Source: Saccopteryx bilineata
Lineage: Eukaryota > Chordata > Mammalia > Chiroptera > Emballonuridae
Length of the DNA stretch: 64,000 nucleotides
Direction of reading: 5' to 3'
Assembly: GCF_036850765.1 (NCBI RefSeq)
Contig: NC_089495.1
Coordinates: 22,474,875-22,538,874, forward strand
Positions 30,781-43,360 of this stretch are shown one piece after another; the first letter of the stretch is position 1, and the number at the start of each line of letters is the position of its first letter. The notes below the pieces were generated by a model that saw only the letters and a program-made list of their open reading frames with translations, had not been told where the DNA came from and ran no database searches. The position numbers were made by a program, and so were the translations under genes.

Positions 30781-33475
30781 ACCTTTGTTGATCAACAGTC
30801 GGCCTTTTCTTAATTTACCTTTACTCATCACTGAAATGCTTTCAGTTTTGCTTATGGGAATTGCTGATGACATACTGTGTTATGATACTCACTAAAAAAA
30901 TGGTAATTAGAAGAGAAAGTAAGGATGTAAATGGCGTTGCTAGCAGTGTTACCACCCATAAGCTGTAAACAGAGTAGCAGTAGTCTGTTTTCCTCTAGTA
31001 ATCTTTGATTTTTTTCCCATAGTCTGAAGAAAAGTCTCCTGGGTTCAGGAAGCAAGGAAGCATGTAAGTTTCAATTTCTTCATTTTCCAGGAATGATTCC
31101 TTCCTAGAATTATTTCCCCCCTTGGCCTGACTTTGTCATTCACAACCTGAAATGAACTGCTCCAGCCAATGTTGGGATGTAGCAATTGCTCCCTTGGGCT
31201 TCTAGAGGAAAATTTCCATTCATAGTATAAAGAACTGGTACAAATTCCAAGAGGTGAACTGGATTCAGAGTCGTGCCTATCACAACCCTTCTGCAGCCAT
31301 GAAGCTTAGGTACAGTATAGCCAATAGAATGTTTTGGACAGAAACCATCAGAATATCCAACTAAAAATGGCTTAAATAATGCAATTTTAAAACCATACTT
31401 AACAAAAGCTTTCTGCATAGAACATTCTAATGTCTATCATCAGTAGCATCCCCAAATACCTGGATTTTCTCCATCTTTCTCCTCTACCCTTCTCCTCGCA
31501 TTGGTTGTGTCCTTAGAACTGTCTCCTCATGGTTAAAAAGATGGCTGCCACCATTGCAAGCATCATCCTCAGACACACGACGTTTGACTGAAGAAGACAA
31601 GCTCTACATGGGGTTAGGTCTAACTGCAGAGAAGATTGTGAAGGCATCTGATGTTTTAGCTCTCTGAAATGGGGTTGGTGGTCAACAGAATAGAAGAGGA
31701 GGATGAGAAGGGGAAGGCTACGTTGATGACACCATCAGTTTTGTAAGCTCCTATTTATCCCAGCTGGTTCTGCTCCAGGAATATTGTCACCAGTGAGTAT
31801 GGGATACCCCCTTTACCTGTTGACCACACTCAGTGTGTATTGCTGGCTCAGCACGAGGTGGAGGAGTGATAACATCTCTACTGTCCTTTCTGTGCTGTGA
31901 CCTCCCCCCATCAGTCCCTGGTGGGGTATCTTTCATTTTGAGGTTCCTTTTGACCTCTGTGAATTTTTGGTATTATGTTCTTTTTTGTTTGTAGCCAATG
32001 GTGAGAACTTAAAAAGTAAGCCCAGGAATCAGTCTTTACTGTAAGTAAATTTGATGGTTTATTCATTTCATCATGTCCTCAGTGCCCACCATGCTCTGGT
32101 CGCTGTGTCAGTCTGTCACTGTGTCAGCCCTGGGCTTACCAGATGAACCAGACAAAAGCTTATTACCTTCAGGGACTCACAGGCCTGGGGTTGGAGTGTA
32201 CCAGATTTCCTTTCTGGCCCCATTGCTCTGTGACTCTAAAACTTTTACCTTTTATGCTCTGAATAGTCCTTAGATAGTACTCTAGCAAGTTACCACCAGT
32301 CAGTCAGAACTAGATCATAAGATGAAAACTGTTTGTCATCCTTGTCTGACCTCTTTATTTTTCGATTGGAAAAACGGAGGCTTTTCCTGAGTAGGTTTAG
32401 TCTCTTCTGAATCTTCAGCAGTGTGCAAGGTGGGGACTGCAGTGCTCTGTGCCGTTCGGATTTCTACGAACAGGTTGGGTGAGAGAGGCATTACGTGTCC
32501 CGCTGTGACTTGGTTCACAGAGCAACAATGTACATGCCAGCAGGCGTGAGCAGTCCAGTCCTGAAACTACACAAGGTTTAAAGTCATATCCGGGACATTT
32601 ATGCCTAAATATTTCATGGCAGAAAAGCCCCTCATGCTCTCTGCCATGTACAATAGCCCAGACCTGGAATCTGATGTCCTTCCCCCAGACCAGGCCTCAG
32701 CCAGGTTTGGACTTGGGAGAGAGGGGCTGGTGATGCTGGTGACGAAGGAACCTCCCCTCGCTGCTTCTTCCCCTGAAGAAGAGCACTTTCTCAGTGCTCA
32801 GAACAGGATGTAAAATGACACCTTTGCATCCTAGAGCAGAAACGTCTGGGTCTGCTTTCGTTTAGCTTTGCTTCAACCGAAAGGGGAAATTAAAGAGGCA
32901 GCTTGAACTCACGGGTCGCTGACGGTCAGTAGATGTGTAATAAACAAGGGTGAAAAATGTTCAACCAAGTGTGGGTAACGTAGGGAACTTATGTACACAG
33001 TTTGGATTTAAAAATAAATTTCTTACTTAGGTTTGGATTTGGGTCATCTGTTTTATTTTTCTTGAATTTAAACTTACATTCCTAGTGGAATACCTATCTG
33101 ACCTTGCTTGGGGGGGGGGGAGGAAGGCCCTTTATTTATTTATAATTTAGTGCTCTTTGGCTGAGAGCGAGACTGATGAAATCAACTCTAAAATGCCCTT
33201 TGGTTCAGATATCTTTGTCTCACCCACATGGGACAACTTTTTCATGTCAGATGGAAGTGAGATAATTGGTAAGTAGATGATCTGATGCCTGCTCTCGGAC
33301 ACGGTCAGCTCCGACCAGGCGTGCGATCCGGGAGAGAGGCTGAGTCAGCGACCCAGACAGGGCTGGTAAGACTTCCCAGGCTGCCAGCTCACTGTCCCTT
33401 CACTGCCCGACTCCTCCCACTGGCAAAGGACAGTTCTGTGTCCCCACTGACTCGCTGTCCCTGAGATTCATGGGT
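30781..33475. other. Unique stretch, 2.7 kb
   Basis: No gene recognised. A 92-codon minus frame (31140-31418) is the most protein-like in composition, but I cannot assign it. About 32050-32190 resembles an L2 3' end. A G-run lies at 33112-33121. Possible old LTR wording (AAGATGGCTGCCACCATTGC) occurs at 31540-31560. Confidence 0.4.
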
Positions 33476-33479
33476 ATTT

Positions 33480-33670
33480 GTCATAGCACTAGTAATAATT
33501 CACAATAATTTGGAAATGACTTAAATGTACATTGATTGGAGATAGGTTACTAAGTTATGGTTTAATTTTACAATAAAGAAATCATACAGTTATTTAAAAT
33601 CTGTATAAAAGGATACTTACTGACATAGAGAAAAAAACTATGCTATCATATTAGGTAAAAAATGTTAAAT
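33480..33670 (+). mobile_element. Possible L1M fragment
   Basis: GAAATGACTTAAATGTACATTG and AGATAGGTTACTAAGTTATGG follow the sense L1M pattern (small replicate of the 14.6 kb copy). Diverged. Confidence 0.5.
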
Positions 33671-33674
33671 GAGA

Positions 33675-34064
33675 CCCTGGCCAGTTAGCTTAGCAGTAGA
33701 GCGTGGGCCCAGAGTATGAATGTCCTGGGTTCAATTCCTGGCCAGGGTACACAGGAGAAGCACCCATCTGCTTCTCCACTCTTCCCTTTCCCCTTCTCTC
33801 TATCTCTCTCTTCCCCTCCCCCAGCCAATGCTCCATTGGAACAAAGTTGGCCTGGGTGCTGAGGATGGCTCCATGGCCTCCTCCTCAGGCACTAGAATGG
33901 TTGCTCCAGTTGCAATGGAGCAACGTCCCAGATGGGCAGAGCATAGCCCCCTGATGGGCTTGCCAGGTGGACCCCAGTGGGGTGCATGCGGGAGTCTGTC
34001 TCTCTGCCTCCCTGCTTCTTACTTCAGAAAAATACAAAAAACCAAACAAAACAAAACAAAAATA
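33675..34064 (+). mobile_element. tRNA-derived SINE, family A, older copy
   Basis: The head CCCTGGCCAGTTAGCTTAGC, B box GGTTCAATTCC and the full body are present, ending in an (ACAAA)n-type tail. Many CpG sites seen in the copies at 8554 and 25549 have decayed to TG or CA, so this copy is older. The duplication is poorly preserved. Confidence 0.9.
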
Positions 34065-34119
34065 CATTAAGTGAACTATAATTATATACAGATATAATAT
34101 ACATAAACATATTTATGTA

Positions 34120-34300
34120 TATTATATTTATTCAACAAGCATGGATAAGTGTCTTTTATGTGTCAGACCAGTGCTTGAGCTGAGACTAATGAGCCAAACA
34201 AGGTTAATTCAAGCCCTGTCTCCATGGAGTTTCTATTCTGAAATGCATGGGAGAAAGCATGGCAGCAAACACATCAAATATTTATAGTAGGTTTTACTGG
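34120..34300 (-). mobile_element. L2 3' fragment
   Basis: TTTATTCAACAAGCATGG, TGTCAGACCAGTGCTTGAG and TCTCCATGGAGTTTCTATTC are the reversed L2 3' end. Confidence 0.65.
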
Positions 34301-35209
34301 TGGGTGAGTAACTTCAGTTTTCATCTTTAAGTGTTTCTGTATCTTCTAGATTTGCTGCTAAGAGCAAATGCCTTTTGTAGATAGAAAAAGAACATATGTT
34401 ATCTTTGAAAATGAGCAGGGCTAAAACCTGTGCCGCTGGCACGAGACCGTCCCTGAAGCTAGAGTCAGTTTGACAAACTGAAAGAGCTTTGGCTTGGGGA
34501 CTAAGAGATTGTCACCACCCCACTCTCTGACCATGGACAGCTGACTTGCTTCTTTCGGTCACAGATTTCTTTCCTGTTCAACGATGGCCTGGCCCAGGTG
34601 ATGTCTGAAGTTCTTCCAGCATCTGATTGATGCTCAGGGAATAGAACAGTATTTAAATGGGGCCAATAATTTTCACAGAAGCAAATGTGCAGTCACTATA
34701 TCACCTGCTCTTATAATGCCTCTAATTCACAATTTGATGGAAGTTTCTTGTCACCCATTACAAATGTTATCTTTCATTTAGGTGCAGATAAGTTTTGAAC
34801 ATTCTAGACTTTTCTCCTCCATCTTTTGTCTTTTTCATACTTGGGAGAAACTAGGGAGAAAGTGACAGCCTAATCTCTTCCTTGTCAACCTCTCTGTGTG
34901 CCTTAAAGCAAACAGTTTTCCATCAGTCATTAACCATTCTACATAGTCCCATGGGAGATGTAACAACAGAGGACACAAAGTGAGAGTCAGGCATGGTTTT
35001 CACCCAAGTGCTTTAAAACATCAATGGAGAGAGGCAAGGAGAGCTATTGCAACAATTCGAGAATACTATAGCAGCCTATCCCCAGCTGGTTCGTGTTGTT
35101 CCATCAGAACAGGTTATAGGTGTTTACACAAGAGAGACAACGGCATGGGTGGGGTAGCACTACTAGAAGGAGGACCACAAAATGAACGGGGAGGAAAAGG
35201 CCATTGATA
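34301..35209. other. Unique stretch
   Basis: Nothing recognised. A 75-codon plus frame (34980-35207) has no known domain. Confidence 0.35.
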
Positions 35210-35412
35210 CTAGGGTTGTGAAAATTTGCAAATAAAATTACAGAATGCCCAGGTAAATTTGAACTTCAGATAAACAATGAATAAATTTTTAGTATAAGTG
35301 TGTCGCATATTGGCATATATAATATTTACACAAACTTACCCTAAAAATTATTCACTGTTATCTGAAATCTAAATGTACCAGGGTGTCTTGTATTTTATCT
35401 GCCAACTCTAAT
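35210..35412. mobile_element. MER53-like palindromic DNA transposon
   Basis: The left half (GCAAATAAAATTACAGAATG, CTTCAGATAAACAATGAATAA) is mirrored in the right half (ATTATTCACTGTTATCTGAA, GTCTTGTATTTTATCTGCCAA) around a centre near 35310. The full-length foldback layout matches my memory of MER53. It is diverged and non-coding. Confidence 0.72.
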
Positions 35413-36305
35413 TGGTGTTTGCTCATGTGAGTATGTATCAACATCCAAAAACTCATCTGTTCCAAGCAGGTAATCCAAATTCCTACCCCTGTTTGGGACA
35501 AATAGAGGGTTGTACTGGTTCTCGCATCAAGTTTCTACTGGATTGGTTGGTTACTTTGGACTCTGTATCTCATTGCGCCATTCATAAAATAAAGATTTTT
35601 TTGTATCGATGCCTGTGTGTTCTAGGGTAAATGAAAGTTAGATATTAGGTAAGAAAAAGAACCATATCACTCCTGTCATTGTTCAGATAGAAAAGAAAAA
35701 CAAGCCCTCTCTTTTTTATTTCTAGCACACGGGATGCACTGCTACTTACTAATATTTTGTCTCTGCTCCCTTAGTCTGGACATACCTGGAGTCATGCGTT
35801 TCACTTCTCACAACTATCTTCGCATCTTGTATGTATGATGCGATTGTCTGTCTGCCACATGGTGACCTGCCCATCTCACATTCCTCCCCAAATGCAATAG
35901 ACCCTGTAACTCCTCTTCAATAGTGTCAGGGATGGGGCAGAAAATGTTAAATCCCCATTCTGTCTTCCTTGCCCCCATAAAACATGCCACCACCACATAG
36001 CTCAGACCAGGGACAGCAGCAAAGGCAAACACCCATCTGCTCCTTCCTAACAAGATAGAACCAGCCAGATTTTCGCTGGTGGAGGTCACCCATCTTCCGA
36101 ATGTGAGAGTCATGTTTCCTCACTGCCTAAAACTGTGGGTAAGGACCATGACCTTCTGGTCTCTGCAGAACCTGTGTAGTGTTGGCACACGATCATTTTC
36201 ACACAATAATGGTGACAGATTTAGAAATACTTTCCCTCTTGTCAATTAAAGATTATTTATATAAAGTGAAGGGTTTTTTTAAAGAAATAATAAATTATTT
36301 TAATA
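35413..36305. other. Unique stretch
   Basis: Nothing recognised. A 99-codon minus frame (35814-36113) has no recognised domain. Confidence 0.35.
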
Positions 36306-36590
36306 AACCTTCAGTATCAAATGTCAATATTTGAAGATTACTTATATTTCTAGATGCCATTATCAACTGGTTAGAATATTAAATTTGAAAAGGTTACCTT
36401 TATAATAGCATCAAACAATGAAACACCTAGCGACATATCTTTTAAATGGGCAAAATCTCAAGGCACAAGATATAAAATATTACTGAAGAGTTAAAGAATA
36501 GCTTAATAAATAAAAAGACTGTCCATATGGACTGGAAAATTCAATACTGTAAAATGTCAAATCTATCAAGTAAATTCTTTTTGTTCAAGA
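36306..36590 (+). mobile_element. L1 ORF2 fragment (sense)
   Basis: ACTTATATTTCTAGATGCC, TACCTTTATAATAGCATC and GGACTGGAAAATTCAATACTG match the sense-strand L1 ORF2 reverse-transcriptase-distal region. Stops show it is dead. Confidence 0.7.
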
Positions 36591-37504
36591 AGATTGGGCC
36601 TTTAGAAGAAGTAATTTGCTTCTCTGTAGTTTCCCACCCACTTAAATTCTTGTGCTTTGTCGCGAGCATTCCTCTTGGGCCCGAGTGACTTGTGTGGCCT
36701 AGCGGGACCAGCAAAGCCACTGTGGTGGCTGAGGAACAGACTCAGCAGAGTGGCCTCTTGGATATGATTTGTTCAAAATTGGCTCTGGATACAAGCAAGT
36801 CATTGTATGTAACCTGCTTCTGGGTCGAGCTTACTTTACAGTAGACCAGATGACCCCATTTTAATCGGAAACCCTTTTTGGATCACAAGCTCAGAAAAGA
36901 GGACTCATGAGGTTCTAACTTGCATAGTTCTGTACCTACATTTTTGAGGGGCTTTAGGGCTGATGTGGGAGTTTAGTTTAACCCCCAGGAGTGACCACAT
37001 TCTTTTCCTACTGCTTTGATGCAGGCTCGTGTCCGGTGTGAGAAGCAATTTCCAGTACCACATACAGCATACTCTGTGGGGCATCTGGCCTGTGTGCTAA
37101 TTCTGGTGAAGGACATTAGAGCCAATTGCGGGATCCAAGTGCCTCCTTAGAAGAGACATCAGCTCCCTTTGATATCCTTAGAAATGTTTTGCCTTCCGAG
37201 ACAGACTCACTCTTCACCTACCTGATGCCTGGATCCCACATGCTCAGGTATGTAAGAGGGTAATTGCCTGAAGGAACATGGACCTTCTGGCTTTTGAGTC
37301 ATGCCTGTGACTTGGCAGAGTAGTAGGACCTAATCTGGCAAACGCCATGTACTTCCTTTGTCTGTGTTGAGGCCAAGTAGGAGAATTAAGGAACATAAAT
37401 TCTGACAGATTAGATTAGATTAGAACAGGATGGCTGCAGTTTTGCCGGGCTCAAAGGGCATTCCAAAGGTCACTAGATCCACTGTTGATATTTTAGAGAT
37501 TTCC
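36591..37504. other. Unique stretch
   Basis: Nothing recognised except a short GATTA tandem near 37408-37424. Confidence 0.35.
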
Positions 37505-37905
37505 CCAACCTTAGTCAACTTGGGCTGCTATAACAAAATATCACCGACTGGGCATAACAAATTCCGTAAACAGACATTTATTTCTCAGATTTCCAAAGGA
37601 TGCAAAGTCCAAGATCAGGGTGCTCATGTGGTTGGGTTCTTGGTAAGGACCCTCTCCTTGGCTTACAGATGGCTACCTTCTTAATATACCAGAGAGAGAG
37701 AGAGAGAAAGCGAGAGAGAGAGAAAGAAAGAAGAAAGTTCTTTGTTCTCTTTTTATACAGACATTAATCCCATCATGAAGAACTCACTCTCATGACATCT
37801 AAATCTAGTCACCTGCCACCTCCTAATGCCATGACATTGAGATCACAATTGTAACACAAGGATTTTTGGAGGACACAAACATTCAGTCCATTACCCCCCT
37901 CCTCT
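37505..37905 (-). mobile_element. MLT1-type LTR with a GA microsatellite
   Basis: TTAGTCAACTTGGGCTGCTATAAC at the left and GGACACAAACATTCAGTCC at the right are reversed MLT1 landmarks. A (GA)n/(GAAA)n tract lies inside at about 37691-37736. Confidence 0.8.
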
Positions 37906-38680
37906 GATGCTGACATTATTGCTGTTGTCTTTCCCCCGACGGTGAGTACGTGGGGTGCCCCGTGAGGTCGGGAAGAGCTTGTGCCCAGACGTGGAAGGAG
38001 GACGGACAGCTCTTGCCCTCTGAAGACTGCTGAGCAATGAACAGTGCTGTGCCAGAGACCTGAGGGCCCACTGCTCACTGGGCAGATCCCGAGCCTGGGA
38101 CCGTGCCTGACTCGTCTAACATGACTCTGTGCTAGCCTTCTCCCCCAGGTCTCAATTAGACCGGTAGGGCATTTCCAGAAATGATGGAGTAAATCTTTAG
38201 CATCTCCTGTCTCCTTTCTTATTTTATCAATACTTATCAATGTGTAATCAATATTAATTGAATTAAGTTTAGGTTGACTAAATGGATACAGTCACTCTTC
38301 CAGGTGCTTCTCTGGTATTAACTTAAAATCTTGACCATGACTGCAACTGTCATGGTGTCACCATGACACCATGTATTTCATCGTCTTCCCTTGTATTGGT
38401 CTCTTCCAGGTGTTGCTGTCTTAGGTTAGACATCCAAGGACAGGTACCTTCACTCGTGCTGGGTCTTCAGCACAGCCTAAGGCACTCTTCGTCACTCACT
38501 CAGTGTTAGAATTGTCACTGGTCTGAAAAGGTCTTTAGGGACATGCAGTCTGTTTCCTGAGAGTTAAAGATGGGTTCCCTAGGCTGCAAAGAATGAAGAG
38601 ATGGACTGGTTAGAAGCAGGCCTCCTAATCCCACTGCACTGATGAATCTCACTGATAATGCCCCGGAAGAGTGGCAAGGT
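37906..38680. other. Unique stretch
   Basis: Contains a small near-palindrome (TGTCATGGTG, one base, CACCATGACA at about 38349-38370). A 143-codon minus frame (37809-38240) overlaps the MLT1 edge and has no known domain. 38430-38500 resembles L2. Confidence 0.4.
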
Positions 38681-38684
38681 GCAG

Positions 38685-38696
38685 AGGTGTGTGTGT

Positions 38697-38727
<31 letters not shown>
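38685..38727. repeat. (GT)n microsatellite
   Basis: About 20 units with one A interruption, followed by a G-rich tail (GGAGGGGGGTGGGG). Confidence 0.93.
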
Positions 38728-38729
38728 GA

Positions 38730-40140
38730 GGGGGGTGGGGACAGGAGCCTGACGTTCTGAGAAGAAATGATTGGAACAATGTCTGTGTATCTCAATAGCC
38801 TTTAAAAAAATATGCTTAAGACTTTACCTTCATGAAAAGGCAACTGAGGATAGGAAGACTGCTTAAGGATCGTGAGCAACCTTCTCTTCCCGGAAGCTCC
38901 CTGGACACGTTGCTGTGCCCCTGCTGCTGTGGCCTCTGTCCTCACTGAGGCCTGTCACCTTTGCCTCTGACTGACAGCCGTGTGTGTGTCACACGTGCAC
39001 ATGCTAGAAAGAACAAATGGCAACAGCGAAGGACTCTCGTTTCAGGCCCGAGTGGGCAGGTGCCTGTTGACTTTCTGCGGGCTCAGGGGACCCCTGGGGG
39101 AAGAATGAACCTGGAGGGGAAAGCCTCTGCTGTTGCTTTCTGAGGAGGCATGCAGGAAGAATACCCATGGATTCTGCCTCAACGAACTGACGCTCTGTAA
39201 GGGTACAAACTTGCAACGAGTCATAATAAGCCATTGTGAGTTAATGCACAGTACGAGGAATATGGACAACAATATTGTACTACAATTATGTAGTGTGATT
39301 AGTATCGCTACATATCACTCCAATAGCAATCATATTGCAATATATAAACCTATCAAAGCAACACATTGAGCATCTTAATTTTACACAATGTTATGTCAAA
39401 CATATTCAACAAATTTTTAAAATCTGTGGCAGAATTGTGCTGATTTAACCTGAATATATATTAAATATATGAACCTATGGTTACAGTGTCAATAATATGG
39501 TCAGTATTCATTGGGGAAGTAAGAAGGTAAGATTTACAAAATACTCTGTGCCCAGATGTTGGGAGCCATTGTGGGAAGTAAAAAAAAAATGTATTCTGGG
39601 TTTTCAAATGCCATAAACTTAGCCAGTACACACACCTACACTGTATAAATAAGACCAAAGGGTCAAGACCCTACCTAACTTCTCTCTGCAAGGTTTTAGA
39701 ATATTCTTTGAAGCCAACAACAATTTGGGTGAAGGGGGGGTTGGGCATTGGGTTGTCTATGAATGAAAGGAAAGCATCAAGGTTCAACCCTCCTCAAGGG
39801 ACCGTGCCTACTGCGGGAGGAGGAAGGGGAGGGTCTTCCCTGAATTTTAGGTGTGCAAATCATTCATGGCCAAATGTTTACTGTTCTCTGGGAATGCTCA
39901 TCCTTATACTCGGTTCAGGAAAGCTCCCCTCCTCCGCCGCCCTCATGAAACACTAAATGCTTTTGTTGCACAGAAAGCCCTCCTAAATCCTCCACATTTT
40001 TAAAAGTTTAAACTGCGTTTGGAAATCATCTCAGAAAGCCTCTGCAGGTCCGAAGGAAGCATTACCCTGAGACCTTTTTGTTTAGATGGAACTTATTAAA
40101 AGGCTGAGACAAGAGTGTTAACCACTGCATTTAAGTAGTT
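38730..40140. other. Unique stretch
   Basis: No gene or transposon recognised. The frames at 39004-39272 and 39708-39956 lack support. Confidence 0.4.
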
Positions 40141-40385
40141 AACATGTAAGTACCAACCACAGCAACAACGATGATGAGAGTGAGAGTAAGATCCACCACC
40201 ATAACTGATATTTATGGAGCCTTCGCTATGTGCCAGATATGGTGCTAAATGCTTACCAACCACATTTCATTTAAGTCTTGAGACCCATCAAATGCTTAGC
40301 TAGGCAAAGAGGCAGCCAAGAAATCTCCTGCTTCAAGTACCTTTCAAATTCTTAGTCCAAATGGCAGGATTTTAAACCATGTGTT
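40141..40385 (-). mobile_element. MIR fragment
   Basis: CTATGTGCCAGATATGGTGC and CATTTCATTTAAGTCTTGAG then AGGATTTTAAACCATG fit a reversed, diverged MIR. Confidence 0.55.
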
Positions 40386-41934
40386 AGAGTGAGGTGAATA
40401 TGTGAGCCTGCTCACCACTCTTCTCACAAGGAGAAATTGATTTTTCTGGAAAAGCCATTGAAATCCATTTGGCTTGGGTACACAAAGACTTTCATCTCTG
40501 ATCATTCAATGCTTGCCACACTGGAAAAGAACTAATGGGTATTCATAGCCTGCCCATGTATTCAATCATTTCCTGAACAGTATGTCTTATGTGGCCACCT
40601 TGCCAGGCATGATGCTTGGGTACTGATACATTGCTGCTGATAAATCCAATTTAGAGATGCTCTTGTATTTGGAGCATGAATTGAGTCCTAAAATCTTCGT
40701 CAGGGTCTACAGGAACAATTAATGCTTAATGGGATTTAATAGAAAAAAACTAAAAGATATGGAACAGGATATAGCATACGTGCTCCCCTCCCACCCTCCA
40801 GAATCTATTGCTGGAGATCTCCTTCCTCTCCCAACGCATGGCATCCTTCTTAGGTAGTGCCCCTTAAGCACAGCGTGGATCCATGCAGAAGGCAAAGCAG
40901 TCGTGACGAGAGGGACTGTCAGGAAAAAGCAGGGGCGTGTGGGTAAGTTACAGAGACACAAGTGCAGTCACATGACCTACTTGCTGCCCCTTATCACATT
41001 CACTGCATTTCCGCAGTTGATTTTCTTCCCTATTCTGGGTTTCCATTGTGCTCTCATTTCTGTCCCAGATAAAGATACTATCCTCAATTTTCTTGGTCAA
41101 ATTACCATGTTGGACATCTGAAACTAACATACTATTGTATGCCAATTGTACTTTAGAAAAGTTAAAGACCCTCGGAACTAACCTAGGGGACACAGAGCAC
41201 AGCACTTTGCAGCCGGCAGATGCAGCTCCAATGTTGGGGGATCCTTGGTGCGGACGCACAGTCCTCAGATCACTGCGAGCAAAGACAACAGAGATGGTGC
41301 GCTTCTTCCTGGCATTTTATGGCCCATGGTAGACGCTTCCATGGTTCTCCGAGCTGTCTGTGTCTTTCAGTTTCAAACTCGTGGCTTTTATGGCGATTGG
41401 GTATGGTGATGAGGTCCTGTGCATGGGACAAATGCATAATACATTTCAGAGTGTTCCTGCTAAAATCATAGTTCTAAAAATGGTAGCTTTGAGACCTGAA
41501 CCATTCTCGTTTTGAGAATGGTTCAGTTATAGCCAGGAGCAGTGATGCCAAAGATAGAACACAGCATCTCCATAATGGTGATCAGAGCGCTGGAGCCAGA
41601 TTAAGGTGGAGCTCGCTAGACCAGGCTGCCTTCTTCCTCAGGCCACTCACCATCTGTCGTCAGCTCGCAGCACTCCCTCTAGTATTCAACCAATTTCCAA
41701 TTGCGATCTCTTAAAATAAAGCTTAATATATTCACATCTGGTGGTTTCCTGCTCCAGTTATGCCCAGTTGTGGCCTTCATTTAAAAAAAAAAGAAAAGAA
41801 AAGAAAAAACTATTCTGTGATTGCTTTGTGCTGCTTTGGAAGAGTTTCTGGATTAGGGATTTGCAACTCTCTTTGATTGCATTGTGATTGCATTTGCAAG
41901 TGACAGAGGGGAGAGGAAATCTGAAGTCTGTTTT
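40386..41934. other. Unique stretch with one hairpin
   Basis: No gene or transposon recognised. Several frames of 72 to 103 codons overlap on both strands at 40903-41471 without domain signatures. A 13-bp hairpin lies at 41496-41526. Confidence 0.4.
41496..41526. repeat. 13-bp perfect hairpin
   Basis: CTGAACCATTCTC and GAGAATGGTTCAG are separated by GTTTT. Confidence 0.9.
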
Positions 41935-42120
41935 TCCACGCTTCTGTGGGTACCAGCCCTGGCTGCAGATCAAAACCATCTGAGCAGTTTTTCTTTTTTA
42001 AGTACAGATTGCTGAGCCCTGCTCCAAACCAACTGATCAGAACTCCAGGCATGGAGCTGGGCATTTATTTTTAAAGGCCCCCAGGTGATTCTGATGTGCG
42101 GCCAGGATTGCTAATGATGG
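41935..42120 (+). mobile_element. MER5A-like hAT-Charlie element
   Basis: AAAACCATCTGAGCAGTTTTT, AGTACAGATTGCTGAGCCC and CCCAGGTGATTCTGATGTG are MER5A landmarks in order. Confidence 0.8.
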
Positions 42121-42429
42121 ATACAAGTGATTTTCAAAAATCTGATCAGAAATTGTCAGGTTAGCATCTCTCTCCTGAAGCATCTTTCCTTCTGTGTTGC
42201 CAGTTGAAATTGTCAATCTGTATCTGAATAATATTGAAACATCTGCCTTTACTGCCTAACTATCAAGAAAAAAACAGGTAATATCAGTCTTCAAAGAGAC
42301 TATGGAGCAAAGTATTAGAATTGGAACTGTCATTCACATCAATTTCTAAAGGTCAGAGCAACTGGGCTTCTTACCCAAGGTCTGTTAAGTCACGGCGCAT
42401 GGCTGGATGCGTGCTCCTCTCCTTCCCTC

Positions 42430-42640
42430 AGAATGCGGAGGAATGCCAATTTTAGAATCAGGTTGAGTTGGTTTTGAGTTCCGGTTCTACCAACTACTTA
42501 ACAGGTAAAGCCTTACTTTCTACAACTGTAAAACGGGCATAAAATATTTTTTCTTGTCGGGTTATGGTAACTTTTAGAGCTATGACTCATGACTAGCACA
42601 CAGTAGTTGCTAAGTAAATGACAGTTATTCTCCTCTGGGG
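42430..42640 (+). mobile_element. MIR fragment
   Basis: TTTGAGTTCCGGTTCTACC (tRNA-related part), CTACAACTGTAAAACGGGC and GCACACAGTAGTTGCTAAG match a sense MIR. Confidence 0.75.
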
Positions 42641-42820
42641 TATCATGAAAATCTTACAATCTGTATGGCTCTGAACGCTTCTCAGAAGACTGATCACCAA
42701 ATGTTGAATAAAGTTCTTGCCTCAACTGGATTCTGTTTCCACTTTTTTTCAGGTCCAGTTTTCCCCTGTGGCATTTCCCCCTAAGCATTTAAAAATGGAA
42801 GTGAAACAGTTTTGCCCTTG

Positions 42821-42970
42821 GCCCTGGCTGGGTAGCTCAGTTTGCTTAGAGCATCGTCTGATACACCAAGGTTGTGGGTTCAATCCCTGGTCAGAGCACA
42901 TACAGAAAGCAACCAATGCATGCATAAATAAGTGGAACAATAAATCCATCTCTATCCCTTCTCTCTCTAA

Positions 42971-43004
<34 letters not shown>

Positions 43005-43020
43005 ATTTAAAAAATAAAAT
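42821..43020 (+). mobile_element. tRNA-derived SINE, family C
   Basis: The head GCCCTGGCTGGGTAGCTCAG, B box GGTTCAATCCC and GTGGAACAATAAATCC precede an (AATC)n tail (about 42970-43002) and an A-rich end. Flanks AGTTTTGCCC and AGTTTGCCCC suggest the target duplication. Confidence 0.88.
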
Positions 43021-43034
43021 AGTTTGCCCCTCTA

Positions 43035-43354
43035 TGTAGGTAGAGCGCAGAGTGCATTCCTAGCAGCTGTGGCTGATGCAATCCTGTGAGAATACTCCAG
43101 CTCCTGAAACCCTCCTAGGCACACCCAGGAAGGAGCTCGCCCACTATAAGGAAGTGACTCAGCACTAACCAGGCAGCTCCCTGACCTTTTCAGCCATTGG
43201 CTTTGAAGAACACGCTGTAACACCCTATAGGCTGAACCTGTGTATATAAGCTAGCTTACTTCCTGAATAAAGCGGATTTGCGTCACTGAACCTGGTCCCC
43301 GGAGTCGGGTCTTTGCGTCTCCGTCATCCTCACTCCTGGCAGGCCTTGTCCACA
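43035..43354 (+). mobile_element. Solo LTR, class II (betaretrovirus-like)
   Basis: A 320-bp element from TGTAGGTAG to CTTGTCCACA, flanked by a perfect 6-bp duplication CCTCTA (43029-43034 and 43355-43360), the duplication size of class II ERVs. TATATAAG is at 43243-43250 and AATAAA at 43266-43271, followed by a CpG-keeping U5 (GAGTCGGGTCTTTGCGTCTC). The good CpG retention suggests a fairly young insertion. There is no internal region. It lies 14 bp from the SINE at 42821. Confidence 0.88.
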
Positions 43355-43360
43355 CCTCTA

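Noticed and set aside
30415..30813. 132-codon frame rich in Ser, Leu, Pro and Phe, and its Lys/Glu/Gly-rich antisense
   Set aside because: It is encoded by the CCTT/CT satellite.
31140..31418. 92-codon minus frame with protein-like composition
   Set aside because: No family was recognised, and it is short and isolated. It is recorded only as part of the unique stretch.
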